From: an uncultured Lachnospiraceae bacterium
GTDB lineage: Bacteria > Bacillota > Clostridia > Lachnospirales > Lachnospiraceae
DNA: 41,582 nucleotides
Direction of reading: 5' to 3'
Assembly (NCBI GenBank): GCA_947175055.1
Contig: CAMWLJ010000023.1
Coordinates: 1 to 41,582, forward strand
Part shown: positions 9,340 through 18,958 of the stretch, in pieces
Layout of the letters: the number at the start of each line of letters is the position of its first letter
Position numbering within the stretch: the stretch's first letter is position 1
Translations under genes and position numbers: made by a program
The notes under the pieces: model-generated
The model's input: the letters and a program-made list of their open reading frames with translations, nothing else
Told to the model about the DNA's origin: nothing
Databases searched by the model: none

Positions 9340-10191
9340 ATGGAATGGGTCGAAAGATTAAACCAAAGCATGAATTATATTGAAGAGCACCTGACTGACG
9401 AAATTGACTATGAACAACTCGGACGGATCGCCTGCTGTTCCACCTATCACTATCAGAGGATGTTTACTTATATGGCGGGGATCACGCTGGCAGAGTATAT
9501 CCGTAAAAGAAAGATGTCATTAGCGGCAGTAAACTTACAGAGCGGGGATGAACGGATCATTGATATCGCAGAGAAGTACGGCTACAAGTCCCCGACCGCA
9601 TTTAACCGAGCGTTCCAGTCTTTTCACGGGATAGTCCCATCGTCCGTGAAGGACGAGGGCGTATCCGTGAAATCTTTCTCCCCCATTGTATTTAAAATTG
9701 CTGTGAAAGGAGCGACAGAAATGAATTATAGGATCGAGACAAAAGAGGCATTCCGCATCATTGGCATATCTGCACCGCTTGACAGAGAGATCGAGAATAA
9801 CTTTATGGTCGTGCCTAAGATGTGGCAGGAAGCGTCTGCCAATGGAACAATACAGAAACTGGCGGGAATGATGGATGCGCCGCCAATGGGGCTTTTGGGC
9901 GTGAGCGCCTGCAATGATGAAGAGCACTGGAAATATTTTATTGCCGTTTCCAGCACGATAATAAGCGATGAGTTTGAAGAATATACCATACCTGCGTCTA
10001 CTTGGGCGATCTTCTCCGGAGCGGGTACAAACCAGTCCATACAGGAATTGGAGCAGCGGATCATAACAGAGTGGCTTCCGACCTCCGGGTATGAGTATGC
10101 CAATGCCCCCGATATTGAGGTCTACCTAAATCCGGATCCACAGAACGCACAATATGAGGTATGGATACCAGTAACAAAGAAAAACTCTTGA
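9340..10191 (+). CDS. AraC-family regulator with GyrI-like effector-binding domain
   Basis: The only convincing plus-strand gene. Residues ~1-100 carry the two helix-turn-helix motifs of AraC/XylS proteins (YEQLGRIACCSTYHYQRMF and DIAEKYGYKSPTAFNRAFQ). Residues ~125-283 match the GyrI/BmrR-type small-molecule-binding fold. This HTH-first, GyrI-second order is that of Rob-like regulators, which usually respond to toxic or hydrophobic compounds. The ATG at 9340 follows AAGGAGG by six bases, so it is preferred over the ATG 21 bases earlier. It stands alone, ending at a hairpin at 10239-10269. Target genes cannot be named from the sequence. Confidence 0.9.
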   Translation: MEWVERLNQSMNYIEEHLTDEIDYEQLGRIACCSTYHYQRMFTYMAGITLAEYIRKRKMSLAAVNLQSGDERIIDIAEKYGYKSPTAFNRAFQSFHGIVPSSVKDEGVSVKSFSPIVFKIAVKGATEMNYRIETKEAFRIIGISAPLDREIENNFMVVPKMWQEASANGTIQKLAGMMDAPPMGLLGVSACNDEEHWKYFIAVSSTIISDEFEEYTIPASTWAIFSGAGTNQSIQELEQRIITEWLPTSGYEYANAPDIEVYLNPDPQNAQYEVWIPVTKKNS

Positions 10192-10238
10192 TCGGATCCA
10201 GCCTGCCTGAATCCCGCCGTCCTACAGGACATTGCAGC

Positions 10239-10269
10239 AACAGCCGGCAGCAAAATGCTGTCGGCTGTT
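10239..10269. terminator. Bidirectional hairpin between convergent genes
   Basis: Arms of 13 bp (AACAGCCGGCAGC with GCTGTCGGCTGTT, one G-T pair) and a 5-base loop lie between the AraC-type gene (+) and the end of the GH38 gene (-). The T-tract after the stem is short on both strands, so termination strength is uncertain, but its position between two convergent gene ends supports a shared terminator. Confidence 0.65.
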
Positions 10270-10316
10270 TAAGAAACATCTATACCGAATCAAACACGAA
10301 GCAAACTTGCATTCTG

Positions 10317-12740
10317 TCAGCTTTCCTCCAGCATATTCGTGCAGACAGCTTCCTTTCCTTCCGAGAGACGCACGGTCTTGATCTCAAAAGGCGTAAAGGA
10401 TAAGGTAAATTCCCTGTTAAGGGAAGAAATCCTGCATTCTGCGGTGGTATGCCTGCCTGACGCCTCATAGGCGCGCAGGATCAGATCTCCGCTTCCGTCC
10501 TCCGCCTCCTTTAACACTTCCACAAATATATTGTCCTCGCTTACACTTAAGAAGGAAGCCTTCTGCGGGAGCTGTCCCTTATGGTAAGTCTCAAACAGGG
10601 CGATCGGTTTTTCATTCATGATTTTTGCCCGCTTTACAGTTTGTGCCTCTTCCCAGTGTCCGTCATGGGGATATATGCCATAGGTAAAAGTCTGGACGCC
10701 CTGATCCAAATATACATACTCCAGTTCCGGATCCGGCACATAAGGCTCATGCTGCGCGTAGATCGGACTTCTAAGCACCGTCAGCTCACCGTTCTTCCCC
10801 GCCGCATCCGCTGCAAATTTCCCGTCATTTAAGATGGAAATGCCATGGATCATTGTGGACAGTCCGGGTGCCGCCCCTTCCAGGTCAAACCAGGTCTGTA
10901 CCGGAAATTCTTCTCCGTTCGGCTCTCTCTGGGCCACCCCATAGGGAATCTCATAGCTGGCTCTCAGATAATTCATATTCACAGGGAAGCGCAGTTTCAA
11001 CATGGACATTTTCTCATGCCAGTCTACCGTCGTTTCCACGGAAATATAGTCCAGTTCTTTATAAATGGAAAAATCCTGGAACATTCTGGAACTGCCATAG
11101 GTACTGGTAACCCTGATCACCGCTTTCACCGGCCCGTATTCGATGCGCTGCACCTTAACCGCCTCAAACCGCCCAACCTCATTATTAAAGATACGCACGC
11201 CATGCGACCAGGTATCACTCTCATCCCTGATCACCACCGGCACCGCTGCCGGAGCAGCAAAATACTGCGTCCCGTCATTCTTTTTCACAAGAGAAGAAAT
11301 ATAACCCTTTTCATCAAATTGGATGGAGAACCATCTGTTCTCCGCCCCGGTCTGGGTGGCGCTTATATTCTCGAACTGCTTTCCCTTCTCCCGCACCGCG
11401 AACCGGTAAGTGCGGTATCCCAAAGAAGGCAGCTTCGCAATGAATACGATCCGGCATCTTCCGTTGCTGGAAGCCCCGGACTGTACAAGCTGATAGGGAA
11501 TCTGATTGTCCTCCTCATCCAGAAGCACGGTACCTGCCTTCAGGGTCGCAGACTCCACTGCCACTTCCGCCAGCGTCTCAAAGGCATTGGGGTTCATGAC
11601 TACCAGTGGTTTCATGCCCTCCTCCGCAGGGATATCGATCTTCCAGCTTATGGACTGGAACGCACTGTTCAGCCGTCTGCCTGCCACATGGAGCGCATGG
11701 CCGTAATCTTCTCCTGCGTCCCGATATGCTTCCTCCAGGCTGGCCCCGGCCAGAATATCATGGAACTGATTAAACAGTACCACCTTCCAGGCCCTGGTCA
11801 GCTCTTCCTTCTCATATTTGCCGGCCGCCAGGATCTTAGCCATCACCGACAGCTTTTCCGCCATGCAGAGTCTGTTTTCCGCCCTTCTGTTCAGCCGCTT
11901 TATCTCCGAATGCGCGCTGTAGCAGCCGCTGGCATGATGGAGCAGTTCTCCCGTTACCACGGGCAGCGCTCTGCCCGACCGCTCTACGTCCCTGAAATAA
12001 TCTACCGGGGAGGCAAAGACCAGTTCCGGCAGATCTTCCCGCTTATTCATGGCCTGAATGCTTTCAATATTCTTCCTGGTGGGACCGCCGCCATGATTGC
12101 CCACACCGTAAAAACACATAATGCTGTTACCGGAATCTTTGATCTCTCCCGTACACCGCCTTACATGTTCTTCAATCCCCTCCGGCCACGTGCAGTACTC
12201 AAAGGGAAGCCGGAATGCCTTCACTTCCGAACCGTCTATGGATCTCCACAAAAAGGTGTCCCCGTCCATCCCCTTTTCATGCCTGCCGGGGCGCATGAAC
12301 ACATAGTAATCCAGACCCGATTTCTTCAGGATCTGCGGCAGGCTGCCGTTGTGCCCAAAACTGTCCACGTTGTATCCACAGACCGCTTTCACACCGAATT
12401 TCTCCTCAAAATATTTCTGCCCGTAAAGCCCCTGGCGCACGAACCCTTCCCCGGAAGGGGCATTACAGTCGGGCTGGATCCACCAGCCGCCCACGATGAC
12501 CCAGCGGCCTTCCTTTACTCTCTCCCGTATCTCCGCAAACATGGCCGGATCGTTTTCCTCCACCCATTCATAGAAAGCGGCAGAACTGCCCGTGAAAACA
12601 AACTCCTCATATTCCTTCATCCGGTCAAGCGCCGAGCGGAAAGTTGCCTTGACTTCCTGGAACCCTTCCTGCCACCGCCACAGCCACACCGGGTCAATAT
12701 GTGCATTTCCTATCATATACAATTTCTTATCTTTCTTCAT
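10317..12740 (-). CDS. GH38 alpha-mannosidase (copy 1, last gene of the sugar locus)
   Basis: A cytoplasmic retaining alpha-mannosidase of 807 residues. The GH38 zinc and catalytic residues are visible: HID at 14-16 (ligands His14, Asp16), the nucleophile Asp126 in NVDSFGHN, and FHD with ligand His327. All-alpha and beta-sandwich C-terminal regions follow. No signal peptide is present, so it acts on imported or internally made substrates. The start at 12740 has GGAGG five bases upstream; the frame stays open to a TTG at 12824. It is paralogous to the GH38 at 26.9-29.4 kb: the first ~150 residues are closely similar, with clear differences around the active-site approaches, suggesting different linkages. 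Members of GH38 act on alpha-mannosides of N-glycans or on mannosylglycerate; the exact substrate is unknown. Confidence 0.93.
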   Translation of the reverse strand: MKKDKKLYMIGNAHIDPVWLWRWQEGFQEVKATFRSALDRMKEYEEFVFTGSSAAFYEWVEENDPAMFAEIRERVKEGRWVIVGGWWIQPDCNAPSGEGFVRQGLYGQKYFEEKFGVKAVCGYNVDSFGHNGSLPQILKKSGLDYYVFMRPGRHEKGMDGDTFLWRSIDGSEVKAFRLPFEYCTWPEGIEEHVRRCTGEIKDSGNSIMCFYGVGNHGGGPTRKNIESIQAMNKREDLPELVFASPVDYFRDVERSGRALPVVTGELLHHASGCYSAHSEIKRLNRRAENRLCMAEKLSVMAKILAAGKYEKEELTRAWKVVLFNQFHDILAGASLEEAYRDAGEDYGHALHVAGRRLNSAFQSISWKIDIPAEEGMKPLVVMNPNAFETLAEVAVESATLKAGTVLLDEEDNQIPYQLVQSGASSNGRCRIVFIAKLPSLGYRTYRFAVREKGKQFENISATQTGAENRWFSIQFDEKGYISSLVKKNDGTQYFAAPAAVPVVIRDESDTWSHGVRIFNNEVGRFEAVKVQRIEYGPVKAVIRVTSTYGSSRMFQDFSIYKELDYISVETTVDWHEKMSMLKLRFPVNMNYLRASYEIPYGVAQREPNGEEFPVQTWFDLEGAAPGLSTMIHGISILNDGKFAADAAGKNGELTVLRSPIYAQHEPYVPDPELEYVYLDQGVQTFTYGIYPHDGHWEEAQTVKRAKIMNEKPIALFETYHKGQLPQKASFLSVSEDNIFVEVLKEAEDGSGDLILRAYEASGRHTTAECRISSLNREFTLSFTPFEIKTVRLSEGKEAVCTNMLEES

Positions 12741-12805
12741 GATTACCTCCATTTCTGCCTTACCTCCTATTCCGAAATGCTCCAAACTCCTGCTTGAAAC
12801 ATCCA

Positions 12806-15370
12806 TCACTTCCTGCTTTCGCAAAGCGCCTTCTGCGCCCCGATCCGTATGGCAGCGCTGCCTTTCTCCATCGCCAGCAAAAGCCCTTTCTCTCCTTCCC
12901 CGCTCCCCAGACAGAGCAGGGCTCTATGCAGGATCACCCACAGCATCTGCCACCGCTGTGCCAGCAGCCCTGTCCTGTTCTCAGCCAGGAAGGCCGCCTC
13001 AAATTCCGGCAGACCCACAAGCCTGCAAAGCAAAGGAATAAACGCCTCTCTTGCGCTGCGTTCCCCGGCATAGGCAATGGACTCCATGTAGGGGAAGATT
13101 CCCTTCCTGATATCCGTATAATCCCTCTCTCCCGCCACCAGCCTGTCTGTCACTGTCTCGTAAGGCTTCATGGTAAAACTCCGGCCGTGAGACAAAAGAT
13201 TCAGTTCGTAAACCACCTCCGGCATCACCCCATGATCCGGAAGAAGCTGGGCACACATGGTGGATCCCTTCCTTTCCGGCAACGCTGCCCCGCTTTCGGA
13301 AAGCTGCCGCAAAATACGGGCCTCTATTTCTTCCGTATAAGCATCCGAACCGTGGAACAAGGCCAGCTTTTTCAGGATCAAAAGCGCTTCTTCCCCCGCA
13401 CCTTCCATGTCCTGCGCAAGGATCCCGATCCTTTCGGCGATCGCCGGCAATGCCTCTTCCCGCGCTCCGTACACCAACGCAAGCAGAGGACTGATCTCCT
13501 TCTCCTCATAGGTAAAAGGCACGTCGATCCAATGACACCGCTGCTCTTTTCCCACCAGAGCGGCAGCCTCCCGCAGACTGCCAAACTCCTTCCTGTCAGG
13601 AAGCGTAAGCGGATCGCCGGTCGCCTCTTCTATCCATCGGCGGCAGGCTTCCCGCGGCAGCCTGTCTATATCCGTACCCGCCTGCACGGCCTTCGCCGCC
13701 AGAAGCCCCAGCACCGCCCCCTGATGCATCAGATCCCGCTGCATCCTAAGCCCCGGGAAAGCATTATGCTCGGCGGAAATGGCCTTCCCGGCTACGACAA
13801 GCCCCTGTATCGGGTGCCCTGCCCCGTCCACCGGCAGGAGGGCTTCCAGAGGAACCTGCATCTTCACCTGCGGCACCAGATAGCCGCAGTAAACAGAATC
13901 GGCATCCAGCTTCCCCTTGGGATCGTAATTGGAAAAGCAGGTGTAGATGCCATCCTCATAAGTCGCAGACAAACACACTTCCTTAAGACCGATGCGCTTC
14001 CTGCCCCGGATATGCCTGCTCTCTCTGACACTCACATAGGAACCATGATCGAACAGCTGCCCGTTTCCTCTTCTTCTGCCCGTAATGATAAAATCGGTAA
14101 AATCCTCCTGGTCATCCAGCCGCACCATCGAAGAAAAATTGTTCTGGTAGCTGTCTGGTCCGGTATACTGGGCCAGAGACCCCCAGAGGGTAAAGCCGTC
14201 CCGTTCCGCCCCATATACCACATCAGCCCCTGCCATCACCGCCAGATCCCCGTCTCCGGTGGCATCGATGATCAGGCCGCCGCAGTATGCTGCTGCGCCG
14301 CCCCTGCCGGCTGTCCTGACTCCCACGATCCGTCCGTCTGCTTTCATCACATCGTAGACCAGTCTGCCAAACCGTACTTCTACGCCCGCCTGTAAGCAGA
14401 GTTCCAGCAGCGTCATCCCCTTGATCCCGCCGTGAAAAGCATCATACTTTCCGAATGTCCCGGCTGGACGTTCTACGCCGCAGCTCCGGCACAGACTGTC
14501 AACCTTCTCGTCAATCTCACGGGTATCGTCAAATGCGGCGCCAAACCAGTAGGCGTTCACCCCGCCCAGAGTAGCGGTGCCGCCCAGATCGTACAGAGGC
14601 TCCAGCAAAATGGTCCGCGCACCGCCCCTGGCCGCATACAAAGCGGCCAGAGCTCCCGCCGTACCGCCGCCCGCCACGATCACCTCTGCGGTACGGTCCT
14701 CTTTGCATTCTTCTTCCACTCTGCCGCCCCACCGGTCTGCAAACCTGCCGAGAACAAGATGCGGCTCCCGCTTCCTTCTTTGCTGAAACAAAGCAATCAG
14801 TTCCTGCCGCAGGGCAAGCAGCTTCCTGGCGGAAACGCTGCTCCCTGCCGTTTTGCATGCGCCGTCTTCTTCCTCCAGCCGTTTCACCTGCTGCGCCGGG
14901 AGGGAAGCTTCCAGCAGACCTGCGCTCCCGTCCCTTCCATCCTTCACCCAGGCCCGCAGCGAGATCCTGCCCTCTAAATCCGTCTCTTCCTGATACCATT
15001 CCACATGTCCGTACAGGACGGAGAACACACCGCCCTTTCCCGCCAGCAGAACCCGGTTGGAATCCGAATCCTCTTCCACGAAATACAGGCCGTAGTAAAA
15101 CTTTACGCCCGCCTCCAGACACCGTTCCTCCAGATACCGCTTGGCCCTGTCGGGGATCATGATGTCCCCCGCAAAACACACCTCCGGGAAAAAATCTGCC
15201 GGGATCTCATCTCTCCTATACAGACACCGTCCGCAAAGATCCGCCGCCAGATAAGTCTCCTCCACGGCCAGCAGGACTTCTCTCCCCTGGCCCGCCAGTT
15301 CCAATGCCCGGCATACCCCCTGAAAAGTGTTGCCGATCAGAAGATATTCCGTCCGCCATTCTCTACTCAT
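12806..15370 (-). CDS. Large FAD-dependent oxidoreductase (FAD_oxidored family)
   Basis: An 854-residue flavoprotein. A dinucleotide-binding motif GGGTAG sits at ~234-239 (in EVIVAGGGTAGALAALYAA), followed by GGTATLGGVNAYWFG and a second FAD-contact motif ATGDGD, as in the FAD_oxidored family found in sugar-utilisation loci. The first ~225 residues look like a worn Rossmann module (EYLLIGNTFQGVCRALELAG), and the last ~160 residues are helical, HEAT-like. No signal peptide is seen. Its ATG (15370) overlaps the stop of the sucrose phosphorylase gene by eight bases, so they are translationally coupled. The substrate is unknown; oxidation of a sugar or polyol hydroxyl is an inference from position only. 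Confidence 0.85.
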   Translation of the reverse strand: MSREWRTEYLLIGNTFQGVCRALELAGQGREVLLAVEETYLAADLCGRCLYRRDEIPADFFPEVCFAGDIMIPDRAKRYLEERCLEAGVKFYYGLYFVEEDSDSNRVLLAGKGGVFSVLYGHVEWYQEETDLEGRISLRAWVKDGRDGSAGLLEASLPAQQVKRLEEEDGACKTAGSSVSARKLLALRQELIALFQQRRKREPHLVLGRFADRWGGRVEEECKEDRTAEVIVAGGGTAGALAALYAARGGARTILLEPLYDLGGTATLGGVNAYWFGAAFDDTREIDEKVDSLCRSCGVERPAGTFGKYDAFHGGIKGMTLLELCLQAGVEVRFGRLVYDVMKADGRIVGVRTAGRGGAAAYCGGLIIDATGDGDLAVMAGADVVYGAERDGFTLWGSLAQYTGPDSYQNNFSSMVRLDDQEDFTDFIITGRRRGNGQLFDHGSYVSVRESRHIRGRKRIGLKEVCLSATYEDGIYTCFSNYDPKGKLDADSVYCGYLVPQVKMQVPLEALLPVDGAGHPIQGLVVAGKAISAEHNAFPGLRMQRDLMHQGAVLGLLAAKAVQAGTDIDRLPREACRRWIEEATGDPLTLPDRKEFGSLREAAALVGKEQRCHWIDVPFTYEEKEISPLLALVYGAREEALPAIAERIGILAQDMEGAGEEALLILKKLALFHGSDAYTEEIEARILRQLSESGAALPERKGSTMCAQLLPDHGVMPEVVYELNLLSHGRSFTMKPYETVTDRLVAGERDYTDIRKGIFPYMESIAYAGERSAREAFIPLLCRLVGLPEFEAAFLAENRTGLLAQRWQMLWVILHRALLCLGSGEGEKGLLLAMEKGSAAIRIGAQKALCESRK

Positions 15371-16826
15371 TCCACACAAAATCCTCATCAAGTGTCAGCG
15401 TCTTCCCGCTGCCGTCTCTGTCCAAATAGGTAATGTCAAAACGCTTCGCCGCAAGCCGCGCTGTCAACACCGCCTTAAGAGCTCCCTCCTGCCAGGAGAT
15501 CTGCAGGATATCGTCCGCCGTATCATGTACCGTCATTTCTCCGTCAAACACGGGATAGTCATTCCGAAACTGCATCAATCTGCACAACTTCCTCACCACA
15601 GGCTTTGTCACCCGCTCCCGTATTTCCTCCACCGTATAATCATGGCGGCTGATATTTCTGTCATAATTGGTGCGCCTCATCAGCTCATAGTCATTCTCTC
15701 CCGCCAAAAGCCCCATATAGTACACCTGCGGAATGCCCGGCGTAAAGAACTGCAGCGCCCTTGACAACAGATACGCATCGTCATCTTCCCCGACCGCAGA
15801 ATAGTAAGAGCAGTTGATCTGATAGACGATCTTCTTCCCGGTGGAACCTGCACTGTAATCCCACTTGAAATTGGCTCCGTACCTTTCCGTCTGATCGATC
15901 ACATCCTGCAGCTCCTCCGGACTTAACAGATCCGCCACATCCACAGTGCCCAGACCGTCATGCGTATCAAGCGTCGTCTGCTGATTCCTTGGGCAGATGG
16001 AAAGCCAGTGTTTCATCCTGGCCCCGCTTCCCGTATAGAGGGTATGAAGCACCATCACCGGCAGCACGAAATCGTAAATCGCGTAACCGTGATCCGATAT
16101 CTTCATCTGCACGGAGTAATGATCATGGATCTCCGGCAGCATGGGAATCCCTTTCTCATCCAATATTTTCTGAATCCTGTCCATCATCTCCCAGATCTCA
16201 GGTTCCAGGAAAAAGCAGGTGGTGTCGATCTTCTTGGTGGCAAAGGCAAAAGCATCCAGACGAAGCTGAGAAAGCCCGTGATCCATCAAAAACCTCAGCG
16301 TCCTTTCCACGTAATCCCACGTCACCTGTCTGCTCAGGTCAAGATCCATCTGCTCATCGTCGAAGGTGCACCAGATCTTTTCCGTAGTGCCGTCCGCAAA
16401 GGTGATCTCCTCACAGGGGGCATAAGGCTTTCTCTTGTTCAGAAGATCCACCTGCTCTCTGGTGGGTTCCCCACCCGGCCAGAAGTTCTGAAACCGAAGA
16501 AACATGTCCGCATAGGCGGAATCATCGTGCTTCTCGATAAAATCAAGAAACTCCGGACTTCTCCTGGACAGATGGTTGATCATAAAGTCAAACATCAGCT
16601 CATAGTCCTTTGCAAGGGCCTGGATATCTTCCCAGCCCCCGAACTTCTCTTCCACTTTCGTGTAGTCCATGGGTGCAAACCCCCGGTCTCCCGAGGAAGG
16701 GAAGAAAGGCAGTATGTGGATGGATCCGATCTCTCTCTTGAAGAAGGTATCCACCATCTCTTTCAATTCTTTCAGATTCTTTCCGAAGCTGTCCGCATAA
16801 GTAATCAGCATTATTTTATTTTTCAT
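15363..16826 (-). CDS. gtfA: Sucrose phosphorylase (GH13 subfamily 18)
   Basis: A cytoplasmic phosphorylase that splits sucrose, or a related alpha-glucoside, with phosphate to give glucose 1-phosphate. The 487-residue protein has the family layout with nucleophile Asp191 (LRLDAFAFA), acid/base Glu232 (LPEIHDHY) and transition-state Asp290 (DTHDGLG). Long stretches resemble the Leuconostoc/Streptococcus GtfA enzymes (for example TTLDTHDGLG, TPGIPQVYYMGLLAGEND). Some GH13_18 members use sucrose 6'-phosphate, glucosylglycerol or glucosylglycerate instead, so sucrose is likely but not proven. The ATG at 16826 has AAGGAG upstream; the longer open frame begins without a ribosome site. No PTS or sucrose kinase is nearby, so the substrate probably enters by the ABC importer. 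Confidence 0.9.
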   Translation of the reverse strand: MKNKIMLITYADSFGKNLKELKEMVDTFFKREIGSIHILPFFPSSGDRGFAPMDYTKVEEKFGGWEDIQALAKDYELMFDFMINHLSRRSPEFLDFIEKHDDSAYADMFLRFQNFWPGGEPTREQVDLLNKRKPYAPCEEITFADGTTEKIWCTFDDEQMDLDLSRQVTWDYVERTLRFLMDHGLSQLRLDAFAFATKKIDTTCFFLEPEIWEMMDRIQKILDEKGIPMLPEIHDHYSVQMKISDHGYAIYDFVLPVMVLHTLYTGSGARMKHWLSICPRNQQTTLDTHDGLGTVDVADLLSPEELQDVIDQTERYGANFKWDYSAGSTGKKIVYQINCSYYSAVGEDDDAYLLSRALQFFTPGIPQVYYMGLLAGENDYELMRRTNYDRNISRHDYTVEEIRERVTKPVVRKLCRLMQFRNDYPVFDGEMTVHDTADDILQISWQEGALKAVLTARLAAKRFDITYLDRDGSGKTLTLDEDFVWNE

Positions 16827-16905
16827 GATCTCCTTTTTCCTTTCCGATTTCCTTTCCGGCATCAAGGAGCCGAAAGCGCACCCTTGACACCCTGTTCCCA
16901 TATGC

Positions 16906-18942
16906 TCAAAAACACAGCTCTACCACACTGTTCTCTTCCAGAATCTTCACCCCATACAAGCCGCCTGCCATCGTCTCAAACTCACATCCTTTCCCGTTGA
17001 CAAGCACCTGTCTTATCTGCTTTCCTGTCACGAAACCGAAGGTTCCAGACTCTGTTACAAGAACCCCTGTCGTGTCTTCTCTCTCCCACAGCCTGTCCAT
17101 GCATCCGGGACCGATATATTTCTCCAGAATACCGATAAATTGCACTGCTCTATCCGGCAGGAGCAGATACAATTCCGCTTCCCCGGGTTCCAGACTGACC
17201 ACGGTTTCACAGCCTTCCTCCAAACGGGTGATCCTCTGTTCGTTCCAGTGATAGACCAGCCATTTGTCTCCCGACAGTCCGGGAATATCCCTGACGCTCA
17301 GGGCGCCCTCGCAGATAGCTTCCTCCTTGTGGACCGAGAAAGCCGCCACCACGTAGTGCACACCGAAACGGTTCCAGATCTTTAACGGCTTCCTGCTTGT
17401 GAGAGGATCTGTCACCAGACAATCCACCGTGGGCATTCCCACGCCGTCGCAGCGGATCACACTGCCGTCTTTCCTGATCAGCGGCCATACCCAGGCCGGA
17501 TCCGTCTCTCCCACCTTATCGCTGATATACACGGGACCGCCGCTGACTGCCCGCAGCATGGAATTGCAGCGGTTTTCCTTGTGGTCCGTATAGAACATAT
17601 CCCAGTCGCCCCAGTAGAACTGTCCCTGCAGCAGACTGTTATAGCCATTCTGGATCACATGCTCCCGAAAACCGTTCTTTTCATTGGGCACGAAGTCGTC
17701 ACTGCTTCTGGAGACGGCACTGGAAGGCCGGTTCCACATGTCTTCGCTGGCCATGCCCATACAGTTGATGATATGGTTCCCGAAATGAAGGGCTACAGAA
17801 GCGTTCAGCCCCTTCTGGATCTCCCGGCTGGCCTCCCCATAAGTCTTCATACCGCCGTAAGCCAGGGAGATGGCGCTCTGGCCGTCCACCTTCACGAAAT
17901 CAATCCCACAGTGATTCCGTAAATAATCGTGCCACCGGTCAAAAAACAGAAATGCACGCTCCGCCGACGGCGCCGGCAGAAGTCTTCCGTCCGGAAGCTG
18001 CGTCAATCCCGACTGTAAGGCGGCATGGGCAGGCGTGCCCTCCCGGACCCCATTCCAGTATCCCATGACCGCATGCCAGACCCCGACTTTCCCGACACCG
18101 TATCTCTCCTTCAACTCCCGGACACAGCCACGAAGCCCCTCCGGGAACTGACTCTTCCTTGCATCCAGATCCGTCAGAACCTGCTCTTCATAGTCTGCCG
18201 AAAGCCAGCCATCGTCGATCAGCGCCCACTTTACCGGCACTTCCTTCTCCCGGAATTCCTGCATCTTATCCAGGATCCCCTGATGGGATACCTGATGATA
18301 AAAAGCGTCCCAGCTGCACCAGCCAAAATACGCAAGCATCTCCGGATAACTTCTGTTCTTTCGGAGCATGGACTCCCTGCCCTGATACCGTAAAGCTTCC
18401 TCCACAGCCCTTTCACAACAGCGATAGGGATCCTTCCCTGCGGCGATCACAAGACTGCTGTCCGAAAGGCGTTTCCTGTTCCCCGCTCCCGGAGCCATCC
18501 GGATCAGGAGACCGGCCTCGTCCTTCCCGCTCATATCCGTCCTGCAAACCTCCCCGCAGACCGAAAGCAGCACGAAGAAAACATCCTCCTTCTTGAAAAT
18601 TAAAAGCTGGGTTCTGTCCGGCGTTTCGGACAGCCGCTTCAGAAAGGCAGGCCTGATCCACCAGTCCTTATGCTGGTAGATGGCCATCGCCCCTTCAAAG
18701 TCCGGAACCCTGACCTCATAAGTCATTCCCTCCTTTGCGTCATAGTACTTTTGCGGACCGAAACAGGGATTCTGCACATCGATCCGTCCCTCCGGACAGA
18801 TCAACGCCGTATCTTCCTTACAATGCACGGTAAATTCTTCCGCTTTCCCCTCTTCCGTACAAGGAGAAAGCAGAAAAACCATTCCGCTGTCCCATACAAT
18901 TTCTACATCTTCGCACTGAATCGTTGTTCTGCTTTGAAACAT
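16906..18942 (-). CDS. GH36 / raffinose-synthase (Sip1) family glycosidase
   Basis: A 678-residue cytoplasmic enzyme of the alpha-galactosidase/raffinose synthase clan. A beta-sandwich N-terminal part (~1-195) is followed by a catalytic barrel with FGWCSWDAF (~206-214), DDGW (~243), the putative nucleophile Asp353 in FVKVDGQSA, and SRSSDDF (~411-417) carrying the likely acid/base Asp. The C-terminal part is another beta domain. Bacterial members may be alpha-galactosidases or act on galactosyl-polyols; the sequence does not decide. It sits between the ROK repressor (16 bases) and sucrose phosphorylase, a combination that would suit raffinose- or galactinol-like substrates. The start ATG at 18942 has GGAG just upstream. 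Confidence 0.85.
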   Translation of the reverse strand: MFQSRTTIQCEDVEIVWDSGMVFLLSPCTEEGKAEEFTVHCKEDTALICPEGRIDVQNPCFGPQKYYDAKEGMTYEVRVPDFEGAMAIYQHKDWWIRPAFLKRLSETPDRTQLLIFKKEDVFFVLLSVCGEVCRTDMSGKDEAGLLIRMAPGAGNRKRLSDSSLVIAAGKDPYRCCERAVEEALRYQGRESMLRKNRSYPEMLAYFGWCSWDAFYHQVSHQGILDKMQEFREKEVPVKWALIDDGWLSADYEEQVLTDLDARKSQFPEGLRGCVRELKERYGVGKVGVWHAVMGYWNGVREGTPAHAALQSGLTQLPDGRLLPAPSAERAFLFFDRWHDYLRNHCGIDFVKVDGQSAISLAYGGMKTYGEASREIQKGLNASVALHFGNHIINCMGMASEDMWNRPSSAVSRSSDDFVPNEKNGFREHVIQNGYNSLLQGQFYWGDWDMFYTDHKENRCNSMLRAVSGGPVYISDKVGETDPAWVWPLIRKDGSVIRCDGVGMPTVDCLVTDPLTSRKPLKIWNRFGVHYVVAAFSVHKEEAICEGALSVRDIPGLSGDKWLVYHWNEQRITRLEEGCETVVSLEPGEAELYLLLPDRAVQFIGILEKYIGPGCMDRLWEREDTTGVLVTESGTFGFVTGKQIRQVLVNGKGCEFETMAGGLYGVKILEENSVVELCF

Positions 18943-18958
18943 AATTATCTCCTGTCAT

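Noticed and set aside
10845..12797. Long open frame on the plus strand (650 codons) opposite the GH38 gene
   Set aside because: It is antisense to a gene with full catalytic motifs, is rich in His, Arg and Pro with no recognisable domain, and has no ribosome site. It reflects the codon bias of the real gene.
12794..14395. Long plus-strand open frame opposite the FAD oxidoreductase
   Set aside because: Same reasons: shadow of a clearly coding minus-strand gene, low-complexity composition and no supported start.
16836..16858. 12-bp-period direct repeat TTTCCTTTCCG ahead of sucrose phosphorylase
   Set aside because: Two short purine/pyrimidine-biased copies near a ribosome site; probably simple sequence rather than an operator.
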